From Tetrapyrgos nigripes (lineage: Eukaryota; Basidiomycota; Agaricomycetes; Agaricales; Campanellaceae), in assembly GCA_013368315.1 (NCBI GenBank), contig JAACJM010000138.1, positions 157,640 through 221,639 on the forward strand: 64,000 bases of DNA, given 5' to 3'. Below, piece after piece: positions 44,418 through 56,386 of the stretch; position 1 is the stretch's first letter; each line of letters starts with the position of its first letter. The translations under genes were made by a program, and so were the position numbers. A model generated the notes under the pieces. It saw only the letters and a list, made by a program, of their open reading frames with translations. It was not told the DNA's origin and ran no database searches.

Positions 44418-46082
44418 AAGCCCAATGCATTGTCCCGCTGACCTGACCATAGTACTGGTACTCATGACAATTCAGACATTGTGCTACTCAAGCCAGAGAC
44501 ATTCTCAATCACTGCTGTTACTACTGCAATTGATTTGACTGGTGAGGAAGTTGAGATTATGAGAGATGTCCACTTTGCTGTTCATGAAAACAAGATAGAG
44601 GAACAAGTCATGCATGCTATGCAAGCCTTGTGCAAGTCCCACACCTGCTCTATTCACAGTGTGGAATGGGATGAATGAGAAGGGCTGCTGTATTTCCTCC
44701 CTCCCATGACCTCCACTGTCACATGGTCTCCAAACACCATGACACCAAGGTCGCTGGTCACCCTGGATGGTTCAAGACCCTTGAACTTGTCTCATGAAAC
44801 TACTGGTGGCCCCAGATGTCTCAGTACATTGGGCTGTATATCAAGGCTTGTGATCTGTGTATGCAGACCAAGACTCATCGTCACCTCCCCATTGGAGAGC
44901 TGGTCCCTTCTGAGACTCCCACTGAGCCATGACAGTCAGTGTCAGTCAACTTCATTGTCGAATTACCAGAAGCTCATGGGTACAATGCAGTCATGGTGGT
45001 CATAGACATGTTGGGCAAGAGAGGTCACTTCCTTTGGACTCATACAACAGTTACTGCTGAAGGAGCTGCACACATCTACTTCAGGGAAGTATGGAAGCAC
45101 CATGGGATGCCCAGATCAGCACGCTCTGACTGTGGCCCACAGTTTGTTGTGGACTTCATGTGGGAACTCTGTAGGATGGCTGGTGTCAAACAGGAACTTT
45201 CTACAGCCTACCACCCACAGACAGATGGGCAGACCAAACATGTCAATCAAGAGCTAGAAGGTTACCTGCACCGATGGGTGAGTCAACGCCAGGACAATTG
45301 GGATGAGCTACTGCCCACTGCTGAGTTCTCCTACAACAATAAGGTCCATGTGTTGACTCAGCAAACTCCCTTCATGATTGACACTGGTTGAAACCCTCAT
45401 ATGGGTTTTGAGCCTCACATACAGTGGTCAGAAATGGAGAACGTCAATGACCTTGTTGATTGGCTTAAGTCAGGCTGGACAGAGGCACAGGCAGCACTCA
45501 CAAAGGCCAAGTCAGAGTATGCCCAATACTATAACTGTCACCATATCCCTGCCCCTGTCTTTAAGCCTGGTGACAAGGTCTGGTTGGATGGCTCTGACAT
45601 CAACACAACCCATCTATCAAAGAAACTCAGTCACCGTTGGCTTGGGCCTTACACTGTTCTTCAAGAAGTCGGCAAGGGTGCCTACAAGCTGAAACTTCCT
45701 CCGTCCATGAAACACCTCCATCCAGTCTTCCCTGTCATCAAGCTCGACTGCTATACTGACAATCCTATCCCTGGTCATAGACCTGACCCACCTCCTGACC
45801 CTGAAATCATTGATGGCGAAGAAGAGTTTGAGGTTGAAGAGATTTTGGATAGTTGTTGTTATGGATGTTGGAAAAAGTTGCAGTACCTCGTCTGATGGAA
45901 AGGCTATGGACAACAAGAGGACTCATGGGAGCATGCAGAGGACTTGGTACATGCTCCAAAAGCAGTGGCAGACTTCTATGCAAGGCATCCTGATGCTGTT
46001 AAAATGGTGCAAGTGTCACAAGCTGATCATTCCAAGAACTGGTGTGCTGCATTGAGGTTGCCACAGATCTAGTAGGGGGTGA
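44418..46082 (+). pseudogene. Gypsy-1 pol remnant, part 2: integrase and chromodomain
   Basis: Resumes at NALSR after Gypsy-3. Visible are an integrase zinc finger (GHPGWFKTLELV, YIKACDLCMQTK), the DDE core with SVNFIVELP (the first catalytic Asp is Asn here), SDCGPQF and VNQELE, an SH3-like end (KPGDKVWLDGSDINTTHLSK) and a chromodomain (FEVEEILDS, WKGYGQQEDSWEHAEDLV). TGA stops occur near 44932, 45389 and 45893. The Asp-to-Asn change alone would abolish strand transfer. Confidence 0.85.
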
Positions 46083-46463
46083 TGTAAGGGGACAGTTTCC
46101 TTTTCCTTCCCTTCTCCTTTAGGACTTGTTTGTTCTTGTTTTATCTGGACTTCATTGACTTGTTTATCCCTGTTTCATTGTTTCATTATCCATCATTCAT
46201 TGTTCATCATTTGATCTCTCATCATTCCACCTTTCTATTACTTCGTTTTGACTGTACAGTTTTGCAGATCTTTTCCCAGGCTTTCATACAAGTATATATA
46301 CCCCTTCCCTGCAGGCAAGTATCCTTGAGTTTTTCCCTTCGGATCTCCTCCTGCAGGTGTGTAGTATGTTAGCCTTGTATCTTCTAACTCTGATTTATAT
46401 ATCTTTGGATCTCTTCCTGCAGTTGTTGAGTGAGTGCCTCACATGTCAGGAGTTGCCCTTACA
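46083..46463 (+). repeat. Gypsy-1 3' LTR (381 bp)
   Basis: Begins TGTAAGGGGACAG, ends GTTGCCCTTACA. Preceded by a purine-rich tract (TAGTAGGGGGTGA). Followed by GGGCA, the right target duplication. Confidence 0.9.
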
Positions 46464-47761
46464 GGGCAGTTCTGGATCCAACATCTTTGCCCTGACAGTA
46501 ACAGTAGTAGCACAGGATTGCTGAACAAAGGTTTCAGGCAATGTCAATGAGGTCAAATTCCTGCAAGAGGAAGATCGAGGGTGCATGTATGCAGCCCTCA
46601 CTTGCACAGAGAACAGTGAGCCACTTGCGCATGAGTCTAGCACTGAAGAGAGTTAGGGGCATGTGGTACCTCCAGTAATCTCTCAGGTTGTTGGCAACAA
46701 CTGTTGAGAGGGAGAAGGCAGAGTTTGAGAGAGGACATTGTTCTGATTCCAAGTCAGAAGAGGAAGACAAAGAAGAAGAGGATGATGAGGACAAAGAGGA
46801 CAAAGAGGAAGAGTAATCCAAGTCATAGTTGCATCTGTGACAAGACTTAGACTTCTTCTTATCCTTCTTAGAGTCCTTCCTGCCCTTCTTAGACTTCTTT
46901 CTCAGTTTGCTGGGTTTGTACTTCTTCTGAGGTGTGGACTCATCCTCAGACAAGTCAGAATCGTCTCTCTGGTCTCAGGCCCTGCAATGGGAACAGCATG
47001 AGTCCTGATGGTGGGGATCATCACTGGAAGAGGTGGGTTGGATTGGTACAGAGTCAAAGGCATGAGCTTTCCCTTTGGCCATGGCAGAGATGCAGTCTGA
47101 AGCATCCAGGTCAGGGTCAGTCTCTCTCTCCTTGTGAGGTTGACTCAGGCCAGGCACAGTCTGGTCAGGAGGGTTACAAGGGTGAGGTCTGGAAGGTTGC
47201 TGTTTTGAGGAATGATGCCAGGTCCATCAGCAAAGCCAGAGTCCTCAGTGGAGGAACACCCAACATCGGCACTTGCACTGCCTAAGGTTCAGGTCAGGTC
47301 ATGGTACAGTTCTGGTTGTTCCAGTTGGCAGGTTCAGCATGTGCACACCCAGGGTCTGCAGCTGCACCATTGGTCTGAGGTCGGTGAGCTCCAGAATCAG
47401 TCATTGGGTGCAAAGTTGCACCGTCTGGATCATCAGAGTCACTTGGGTCAGAGATGTCTCTGCCCATAGGGTGGTGACATGGCCTCACTGGTGGGGCTTG
47501 GTTTGGCAGGATGGCATGGTTAGACTGTTCCTCACCTTGGTTGGGAGCATGAACAGGTAGGTGGTCTGCTCAACGAACTGATCATCATTGAACTTGGGAA
47601 GGTTCCCATTGCCAGTGTCACCGCCAAGAGCATTATCCACCAAAGGTAGATCCCTGGTTGCACATGTAAAGTGACTGTCTCTACCCCAGGAGCCATGACA
47701 GTGAGTGCTGAGGTCAGGTTGGAATGGCAGTTGGAGTGAAGAGAAAACTGATAAGGGTGAG
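46464..47761 (-). pseudogene. Gag-like 5' part of the DIRS-like element
   Basis: On the minus strand a charged, low-complexity protein: acidic/His segments at 47488-46975 (DISDPSDSDDPDGATLHPMT, MAKGKAHAFDSVPIQPTSSS), then a stop, then SEDESTPQKKYKPSKLRKKS with a Lys-rich run, a poly-Ser tract and a globular-looking end (NNLRDYWRYHMPLTLFSARL) near 46690-46600. The junction sequence at 46464 continues into the reverse transcriptase fragment at 33780 if Gypsy-1 is removed. The region resembles the gag-like first frame of DIRS elements in composition and position. Stops and shifts are present. Confidence 0.5.
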
Positions 47762-48143
47762 TGTAAGGGGACAGTTTCCTTTTTCCTTCCCTTCTCCTTT
47801 AGGACTTGTTTGTTCTTGTTTTATCTGGACTTCATTGACTTGTTTATCCCTGTTTCACTGTTTCATCATCCATCATTCATTGTTCATCATTTGATCTCCC
47901 ATCATTCCACCTTTCCATTACTTCGTTTCAACTGTACAGTTTTGCAGATCTTTTCCCAGGCCTTCATACAAGTATATATACCCCTTCCCTGCAGGCGAGT
48001 ATCCTTGAGTTTTTCTCTTTGGATCCCCTCCTGCAGGTGTGTAGTATGTCAGCCTTGTATCTTCTAGTTCTGATTTATATATCTTTGGATCCCCTCCTGC
48101 AGTTGTTGAGTGATTGCCTCACATGTCAGGAGTTGCCCTTACA
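47762..48143 (+). repeat. Gypsy-2 5' LTR (382 bp)
   Basis: Near-identical to the Gypsy-1 LTRs (TGTAAGGGGACAG to GTTGCCCTTACA). Preceded by GTGAG, whose duplicate would lie beyond the window. Its 3' LTR must be on the far side of element B. Confidence 0.9.
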
Positions 48144-48178
48144 GTAGAAAACCTCCTCATCAGGTGGACTAGTCATCT

Positions 48179-49546
48179 TTGACAACCATTTCTTTCCAAG
48201 CTCCAGATACCAGTGAGAGTGACTCTGATAGCACTCACACTGCTCTTGCTCCTCCTCCTACAGTTCCCCAAGACTCCTCCTCCACTCCTCAGTTCTCTCC
48301 ACCCTCTGTTTCTTCTGCCTCATTACCTGGGTCCCCCACAATGTCTGAAGCTTTTGATGCTCATCTGGCCCATCTTGAGCAGGCTTCCCAGAGTCAGAGC
48401 GAGCAACTCACTGAGATCCTCGCTGCCCTCCAAGGCTGAAAACCCCCTCCACCTACTCAACCCCCATCACAACACCCCACTCGACCTCCATCCTCTGCTT
48501 CGTCTTCTTTTCCTCCCTCTCATCACTCTTCTGGAGCTTCATATGCTAAGGCATCCCCGCCTGGCATCTTTGATGGTCAATGTTCTAATGGCCGAGTCTG
48601 GTGGACTAGTGCAATCATTTATGCCAGCACAGTTCGTTTCCAAGACGATATTGCCAAGATCATGTGGGTGTTGTCTTACTTCCAGACAGGTCGTGCTGCC
48701 ACCTACTGCCAGAGCCTCATCAACCATGACCACCTCTATGGCTCCTCCTGTTTCGATACCTGGGAAGAGTTTGAAAAAGAGTTCATTAGGGAGTTCATGC
48801 CAGAAGAAGAACGCACTCAGGCTAGTCTCACCTTAGAGGGTGTCTCCTACTTTCAGGGCCCAGCTTCTGTTGACGAATATGTCAACAACTTCTGTGCTCT
48901 CATCACCATGGCTGGCCTTAACGTTGAACCCGTCCTCTACTCCACGAACCCTACTGCACCTACCATCAAGGCCCGACTTGAGGACGCAAAACATGTTGGC
49001 CAGACAGTGGTCCTCAAATTCCGACGTGGACTGCAGCCTGCTTTAGAGAAGAAGGTTGCAGAGGCAGAGGATGTCATGGCTTGGTATTCCCTGGCCAAGA
49101 GGTTTGATAAACATGAATGGGAAGATGTGATCTTCTGTGGTGCTCAGAGAAGTGTGCACCCTGGTCCACTCAAGCCTACTTTCCCCTCACGTGCTCAACC
49201 TCAGGGTTGTTCCCTCTTCCCAATCCAGTTCCCTACCCCTGCTGCTGCCCCCATTCCTGCCCCTCGTGCACCAGCCCCTGCCCAAGCTCCTCTTCCCCAA
49301 GGCATTCCCATGGAAGTCAACACTTTGAGGCAGAGGTTCCTAGCCCACCGCACCTGCTACACATGTGGCAAAACCAGTCACTTCTCTGCAGCATGTCCAG
49401 ACCACCAACATGAACATGTTCGTGTCATGGATATGTCTGTTGATGACTGGCAGGAGATTGCAGAAGCATATGTGGCTTTCCAGGATTTTCAAGCCGCCCT
49501 GATGAATGAGCCTGCTCAGGAGGATTTTGCCAAGGACCAGGAGTGA
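48179..49546 (+). pseudogene. Gypsy-2 gag with zinc knuckle, one stop
   Basis: The first part (SLPGSPTMSEAFDAHLAHLE) ends at TGA near 48437, where the same TGA also occurs in Gypsy-1. The frame then continues unbroken through KASPPGIFDG, YFQTGRAATYCQSLINHDHL, EEFEKEFIREFMPEEERTQA and SVDEYVNNFCALITMAGLNV to the knuckle CYTCGKTSHFSAAC and ends at 49546. The shared TGA suggests that it was inherited by both copies, or is a recurrent hot spot. Confidence 0.8.
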
Positions 49547-51370
49547 TGGACACGCCCTCATGGTCAAAAAATAATTACTTTGCATGTTTATCTACAGACT
49601 CTACCAATGATAACGATTGTATCTCTGCCCCTGAGTCCATGTGTGAAGTAATTGCCTCAGTTGTGTCTCTCCCTGCCCCCTCTATTTCCCCATCCATTCC
49701 TTCCATTCATCGTCCAGTTCCTTGGCACCGTCTAAAATGTTGGGAATGCTGTCTACCTCACAAATTAGTAATCTCCTCCGACAGAAGCCCCTGCCTGACA
49801 GTCCCAATAGAGCTAGAGTCCACATCTAATGCCTCTCTGATCTCTGGCAGTGCACTCATCGACAGTGGAGCCACTAGTATGGGTTATGCCAACACTGAGT
49901 TTGTCACCAAGAACTCTATTCCTACCCGGAAACTCCAGAAGCCTATCCCTGTCTTCAAGGTCGATGGCACTCCTAACGAGGCTGGAGCCATAACCGAGAT
50001 CTTGGACACTATCTTGTGTTTCAAGGATCACTCTGAATGCATCCAGCTCACGGTCACTCAGCTTGGCAGCCAGGATGTCATTCTTGGCTATGGATGGTTA
50101 TGAGCCCATAACCCTGAGGTGGATTGGGACAATGGCAACATCAAGCTCAGCCGGTGCCCCAGGCAGTGCTCTATGTGTCATGAAGAAGTACAACAGGAAC
50201 GTCAACTATCTCTATCTGCTGCCTGTCATCAACGCCAAGCTCTGGAATGTTGTTGGGAAGGTCCATCTCCCCATGTTATTGAATTGGACCCTGGTGAAGA
50301 TGAGATGAACAACCTTGGGACCTTTGGCTGTGATGACTTCCCTGACGACGTTTCTATTGAGGAATGTGACCGCATATTTGTTACCTCGGTTCCTCCAGAG
50401 TCGGAGTTCATCAGAGTGACAAGCACCACTTCTCAACGTCTAGCAGAAGCACATGCCAAGGCTTCGAGGAACCCTCATGACAGCCTCCCTGATCACTTCT
50501 ATGAGTATGTAGATGTCTTCTCCAAGGATTCTTTCGATGTGCTGCCAGACTGCAAACCATGGGACCATGCAGTAGAGTTAGTCCCTGACTCTAAACCTGC
50601 CAATTGCAAGGTCTACCCACTCACTCCTAATGAACAAAAGGCCCTTGATGAGTTTCTTACAGAGAATCTGTCTACTGGTCGCATTCGTCCCTCCAAATCA
50701 CCTATGGCATCCCCAGTCTTCTTCGTAAAGAAGAAGGATGGAAACCTCCAACTCGTCCAAGACTATCGCGTGCTAAACGAGATGACGATTAAGAACCGTT
50801 ATCCATTGCCCCTGATTAACAAACTTGTTAATAACCTCAAAGGTGCACAATACTTCACTAAATTGGATGTACACTGGGGTTTCAACAACATCCAGATTCG
50901 TGAAGGCGACAAATAGAAGGCAGCTTTTTGCACCAACCGTGGTCTCTCCGAACCCCTTGTCATGTTCTTTGGTCTCACCAACAGCCCTGCGACCTTCCAG
51001 ACGATGATGAATGACATTCTCCATGATCTCATCATGGAGGGTGTTGTATCTGTCTATCTCGACAACATCTTGAGGAGCATCATCGTGTGACTCGTCTAGT
51101 CCTGGACCGGTTGCGGCAACACAAGCTGTACCTTAGAGCAGACAAATGTGAGTTTGAAAAGACTTGCATTGAGTACCTTGGCATCATCATCTCCCATAAT
51201 CATGTCAAAATGGACCCTGTCAAGGTGTCTGGTGTTGCAGAGTGGCCTGTACCCGAAAGCAAGAGAGAGGTCTCCTCCTTCCTTGGATTCACCAACTTCT
51301 ACCGTTAGTTTATCCAGGACTTCTCTCATCATGCACAACCGCTGTTCGAACTGACCTGAAAAGACACAGC
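49543..51370 (+). pseudogene. Gypsy-2 pol fragment: protease and RT
   Basis: Overlaps the gag stop by 4 bp. Protease retains SGSALIDSGATSMGYA with the D-S-G triad. RT has [40 protein letters not shown] and VMFFGLTNSPATFQT. The catalytic box reads SVYLDN, with the second Asp changed to Asn, followed by a short deletion. The thumb region (KLYLRADKCEFEKTCIEYLG) is present up to QPLFELT. Stops are at 50101 (TGA) and 50915 (TAG). Confidence 0.8.
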
Positions 51371-51477
51371 TGATGCTGTAATACTTTTGTATAGTACCCC
51401 AATACCTTATCTGGTAGGCTTTTGTAAATGATGCGGACAATAGATATACTGGGCCAAATCCCTCTGGGGCTTGCCTA

Positions 51478-51497
51478 GCCTTCCTAATTAGGAAGGC
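51478..51497. repeat. Perfect 20 bp palindrome near the left end of element B
   Basis: GCCTTCCTAATTAGGAAGGC is self-complementary. It lies about 110 bp inside the inferred boundary, among the first CTTTTGTAAA copies, so may be part of the terminal recognition region. Confidence 0.8.
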
Positions 51498-51651
51498 GAG
51501 TCTGGAAGCCATTGGAATGCCGTCAGTTAGGAAGCGGCTACTCGGCATCATGACTTTGGGTCGTAAATTACGGCCTTTGTAAAATATGGTCAGGGAGTGC
51601 GCTTTTGTAAAAAGGCAATCACATACTTTACAAATCTAGAATATATACATC

Positions 51652-54600
51652 TTAGTACTGCTCATCCTCTAGCTCTTTCAGCATGAGCGTGATATTGACA
51701 GCCTCCTTCTCTGTCTCCTCCTCCTCATCAGAACCATCATCCTCCATCGCTCTGCTCTCAAACTCTTCCCCTTCCAGCATTTCTTCCTCGGCCTCATATT
51801 CTTCTTCGTCCTTGTCCTCTTCTTCATCCAGATCTTCATTGTCAGCCTCAGCTAATCCTAATGATTCATTTCCCATCTCCTCATCTCCTCCTTGTCTTCG
51901 TCATTTCGGCTGGTAGTGTGACTTGTGTTGAATAGATCTTCGAGGCTAAGATTTCCAGTGTCAAATTGCAGGCAGGCCTTTGTGGCCAAGGTATCCCAGA
52001 TGCTCTTGAACCTCTCTGCAATAGATCAGCGAACAGCCGCTTGTTGATATGCATAAGCACTCAAACCATCCAATCTTTCTCCCTCAAAGTTGGGTAAATT
52101 GGCTCTGGACTCCCATTGTTTGGCTTGCCATTCAAGGGAAACCAGGCAGTGGCACATCTCTTCTCGGAGAATCATTATCTCTTCCCTCCACTGTTTGACT
52201 TGTGCATAGGCCTTGCACCACTCCATGCGTAGCCCTTTTGTTTTTGTAAATGTGGCTGATAGGTGTAGCCAGATTTTTAAATTGAGTTGGTCAAATGGAA
52301 TTCCAAGAAATCCCATGATCGAAGCCAGATTTTTGCGGAGGGAAAGAGGAGACCAATAGGTTTGTAAGGTGGGCAGGTGTCCAGAAGAAAGAGCATGAGA
52401 GTTGTAGAACGGGTAAAGGATTCAGGGTGGGTGTTTTGTAAAAGATAACATTCAAGAGATAGGTGGTTTTGTAAATGGGTTGGTGACCAGATATGTCAGG
52501 AAAGTTTCGTTAAATGATAGATTTATGTTAAAGGCCAATCACCATCGGCAGATGGAAGGATTTGTAAATGTGGATGATGGGAGTTTGAGAGTGCATTTTG
52601 TAAAACAATGGAATAGAGAATCAGCAAGTTTGTAAAAGTCAGTGACAGGCAAATGCACTCACCGTGATATAGAACTTGGTCAGTTACAAGTTCACCAGTA
52701 CTGACCCCATGCCAGATCCAGGAAACTCTTTCCTGTGCTTCTCCCGTGCCCCTTCAACTGCGTTCTCACCATGCAAGCTTTGTCGAGCAGCCTCAGCTCT
52801 CTTCGCTTTTGCTGCCTTGATGTTCTTCTTTTCAACCTCCTGCAAGTCCTCCATACAAATAATATCCTCGTTCCTCAATGGATTCCATTTCACCAGCGTT
52901 ATATTGCCCACCAGTGATAGCTTCGCCTGCCATGCATTTTGATAGGTCAATGCCACAATTTTCACCTTCTTATCTTGTCGTATAAGAAGTGAACAAGAAC
53001 GAGTGGTAGCACCTTGATTCATTGCATTGGTTTTCTTGTAGCAAAGCAGCTGTTGCTTCACCAGCAGATGATTTCGGAGATGATTCAGGGATTCATTGAG
53101 CTGACCCTCACAAAGTCAGAGCTCGAAATCAGTGAGCTGTGAATGATAGTTGTCAGAGGAACTACAGTCCTCAACAGAAAGTTTGGAAGGCAGAAGAAGG
53201 GGTAGATCTTCAGCATTAAGAGACGCTTTTGAAGGGGGCAGTGTAGCAAGTCGTTGGAGGGATACAGGTGAGTAAACCAGCTGGAGAGCATGAAATCGTT
53301 TGATCTGCTTTGTTATCTTTGTCCTTCGATCAACGAGGTGAGTTAGTTGTTTATTGGTTGGGTTACTAATTGATTTAATATCCTCGCGAAGGTCTCGTCT
53401 GTAAAAGGAAATGTATCTTAGATGCAGACTTTTTTGGAAAAGAATAGTTACCACTTACTGAAGCTGCTCAATCTCCAGACCAAGGAAGAGGAATTCCCCT
53501 GGACTAATTTCAAAGTCTGGAAGGTCATCAACCTCCTCATCACTGCTATCCTCTTCACCAACAACCATCCTTTCCTCTGACTTCATCTCCTTCCAAGCCT
53601 TCTTCTCTTCTTCTCAGGCTAGTTCCAGGCAGGCACTTTGAAGAGTCTTGCCTAGTATTTATAGATGAGGTCATGATGAATTTACAAAAATGTGGGGTAA
53701 ACTTACCACTAATCGGTAAAGCATATAGATTCATTTCAGTTTGCTGAGTCTCATAATCATCGACTATCTGTTTCCATTGTGGAGCATGTTCCATTTGCTT
53801 TTCTGTGAAATCCTTCCAGACTTGAAACTGGATCTGAAACTGTGCAACAGCATTTATGAGACGCTTTTTCAAAAGTGCACCTGAGTTGTTTTGTAAAAAC
53901 ATAAGTCAAGCCCCAGCTTTTGCAAAAGCGACACATACCAAGACCACAAACTTTTTGCCAGTTCCAATGGCCAATGTGATCGTCCAGGGTGTCATGATGT
54001 GAGCCAGGACCCATTTCCTTCGCCCTGACCACACTCTTTCAATTCCCTCTGCATCAGTTTGACCTGCGCCATGCATGTAATTGGTGGAGAACTTTTCCTG
54101 ACATTTCAGAAGGTGACCAAGAATGTGAAGCTTAGGAATCACAAAGCGAAGGATGTGAAGAGTAAGGTTCAATCGAACTAATGCTGGGAGTTTCTTGAAT
54201 CGTTCAACAAGTTTCTTTGACCATTGACAAACAATATCATAACAGATGATTAGAATAAGGGTGGCAGCAATGTGACACAGAAGAGAAGCCTTGATGTAAT
54301 CCATATTAGCATATCTGCAAAAAGATTAGCTAAGTCCTAAAATTTGAATATTGTCGATTGCTTTTGTAAATGAGCTTTGGATTTTTCGAGCACATTTACA
54401 AAAGCAGTCGACAAAAGAAATAATAAACCTACCTCTCTCCAATCTGTGTTGGTCCCATCCCATTCCTACAAATCAACTCATGCCAAGCACAGGATCCAGC
54501 ACCCTCTCCACTATTGTCATAACCTTCATAGAATTTTGTGTTTGCATGGTCAAGTGCAGCCAGCCCAGTACAAGTGCTCATCTGGAGCACAGGAGTTAGT

Positions 54601-56169
54601 ATTAGCAATTTTAAATGTTGATCACATTCTCACCTCCTTCTGGTCCTCCATCATTCGGCACCATTTCAAATAAGGTCCTGATTCAACAAAATAAGCCATG
54701 CCATCCTGCAAGCTGGGGTCTCTATCCCAGCTTGAAACCTTCTTTCTTTTCAACCGGAAGCAAGCGTCAAAAGAGAGGAACATGTAATATATAAAACTGT
54801 TTGTTTTGTAAAAGGGAATATCAACTTTACAAAAGTCGTGTAGGAATTCAGACTCACCTCTTTCCAAGTGGAGTCTGGTCCCAGTTAGGAGGAAGGTTGA
54901 CTGCTGGATCTGGACAAGCTGGACAAACGAAGCCAAGCTCCCCAGGCTTCGTTTCCTCAGTATTCCTTATCCCATCATTTCCTCGACCACCACGCCTAAG
55001 CATCTTCAAATTTCTCCACTGTCAAACAGTCCGTAGGAAGGTTGGATAACGATTCTGCAAGAATGTACTGTTGGTCAGACATTGGTGGAGTGAGGTACAG
55101 AATTGACTCACAGGTATTTTTGTACCGGTGTTATCTGTGAGCTTCTCCATTGACTTATAGTAATCGAAAGGTGTTGTCTTTCCACATAGATTCAACATTT
55201 GAAATTGGGTCATCGTCTCGAATGTAAATGCAGTACCCAGTCTTGTGTGAGTCCCAGGAAACCAACGAGCATGCATGAGTTGCTCCCATTTTTGATGTTG
55301 CATGCCAGTTGAAAGTGACCTTGACCTCGTACATCCACAGTAGTTAAGGCGAACGCGATGACATCCATTGGTGTGAAACACTACAAATTTGGAGGGGCCT
55401 TTCATGGGAAGGTCACATTTTGACCCATCTGGATGACTGAGCTGAATGGTGAGACCCAACCGTTTTAAGGAGACCTTTTCAAAATATTTCCCATTCCAAA
55501 ACTTCAAAAATGTAAGTGACTGTCGAGCGCTTTTACAAAAACTAAAAGCCCACCTCTATGTTGTGCAGCAGATTGGAAAGGTGACTCTCCACGCAGCAGT
55601 CCTGGCACACCAATCCACCATGGGAACAGTAAACACATCGGAATGTTGGTTCCATTGGTACATGGTCTTCTGGGCAGCTAGGACAGGTCGCCGGTAGACA
55701 ATCACCCTGACCCTTCAAGATCATCAGAACATTGAGGTATTCCTCTCTATGCTTCAGGAAGATTCGCATCGGTCTGTCCTGAATAGGTTTAGGTTAGGGT
55801 AAAGCCACACAGAACCAGGATAAAATTCACTGATGCGTATAGCTTTCTCCTTTGCCCAACTTTGGTGACATGACCATTCTTAACTTGGTAGAGAAACCCA
55901 TAATACATCCTCTGTGGAAAATCCTCATCCCCTAAATCTGACCAATCTGGATCTGCCTCAATGGCAGTATACACACGTGCTTGATGGCTAGGAACTGTGG
56001 TCATGGAATTGTATGCCCTCCTTCCATCAGCGGAAACGTGCGAGACTTCTGTGATAATGTTGTCATTGGGATCATTGTAGTTGACTCCAAGTGCTGCTAA
56101 GGAAGTGATCCCCTTGAGTGCATTGATATCAGCTTTTCTGGGACGCTTTGCTGGCCTGGACGTTGACAT
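51652..56169 (-). CDS. CxC2-class KDZ transposase, about 14 exons
   Basis: DDE-type transposase presumed to mobilise element B. From ATG 56169: basic start (MSTSRPAKRPRKADINALKG); the CxC2 cysteine cluster (CPSCPEDH, FRCVYCSHGGLVCQDCCVES, about 55690-55600); GKYFEKVSLKRLGLTIQL; NYCGC (about 55340); QLMHARWFPGTHTRLGTAFT; LTDNTGTKIP; CPACPDPAVNLPP (54920); first catalytic block SFDACFRLKRKKVSS (54770); CAWHELICRNGMGPTQIGER; second block YDIVCQWSKKLVERF (54235); HILGHLLKCQEKFS and TDAEGIERVWSGRRKW (54080-54010); coiled-coil exons; and an acidic tail ending at 51652. Asp, Asp and Glu positions look conserved, but TGA codons near 52024 and 53616 stand where Arg is expected. GT-AG introns often contain the element's palindromic motif. 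Confidence 0.9.
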
Positions 56170-56386
56170 GGAGGCAAGTGAGAAACAGAATTTAAGCGAG
56201 GATGACGTGGAACTCTGATGACAAGGGCTGAGGTAGCACAAAGACCTGTTGACTTTACAAAATTGAGCCATACAGACCACTTTATTTTACAAAAACATCT
56301 GATCATAACTGACCACTTTTACAAACACTGATATAAAACGACCTAAGATGTACATAGATGGAGTGTCGCAGAAAGGACAGACGACT

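Larger units (their letters stand above)
33781..46463 (+). mobile_element. Gypsy-1: Ty3/gypsy chromovirus-type retrotransposon, nested and defective
   Basis: Full-length by its paired 381 bp LTRs and its GGGCA target duplication, inserted into the DIRS-like element. Gag, protease remnant, RT, RNase H, integrase and chromodomain are in standard order. The body is interrupted by Gypsy-3 (37469-44417) between RNase H and integrase. Removing Gypsy-3 leaves about 5.7 kb, a normal size. Many stop codons and an internal deletion near 37075 make it non-autonomous. Confidence 0.9.
29790..47761 (-). mobile_element. DIRS-like tyrosine-recombinase retroelement, split into pieces
   Basis: Three minus-strand pieces belong to one element: 46464-47761 (basic/acidic gag-like), 31727-33780 (reverse transcriptase end, RNase H, recombinase N-half) and 29790-30011 (recombinase C-half). 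They are separated by Gypsy-1 at 33781-46463 and by a solo-LTR-like insert at 30012-31726. The order RT, RNase H, tyrosine recombinase is that of DIRS elements. Gypsy-2 cuts the 5' part at 47762. No intact frame remains. Confidence 0.65.
47762..51370 (+). mobile_element. Gypsy-2: same family as Gypsy-1, cut by element B
   Basis: 5' LTR, gag, protease, RT and part of the RT thumb are present. The sequence then stops matching the family near 51370, after QPLFELT and KDTA, where element B begins. It is less decayed than Gypsy-1: the protease active site and the Arg codon lost in Gypsy-1 gag are intact. Confidence 0.85.

Noticed and set aside
51652..51960. Possible separate acidic protein gene
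   Set aside because: The acidic minus-strand frame follows the KDZ coiled-coil exon in the order usual for CxC2-KDZ proteins, so I treat it as the C-terminal tail.
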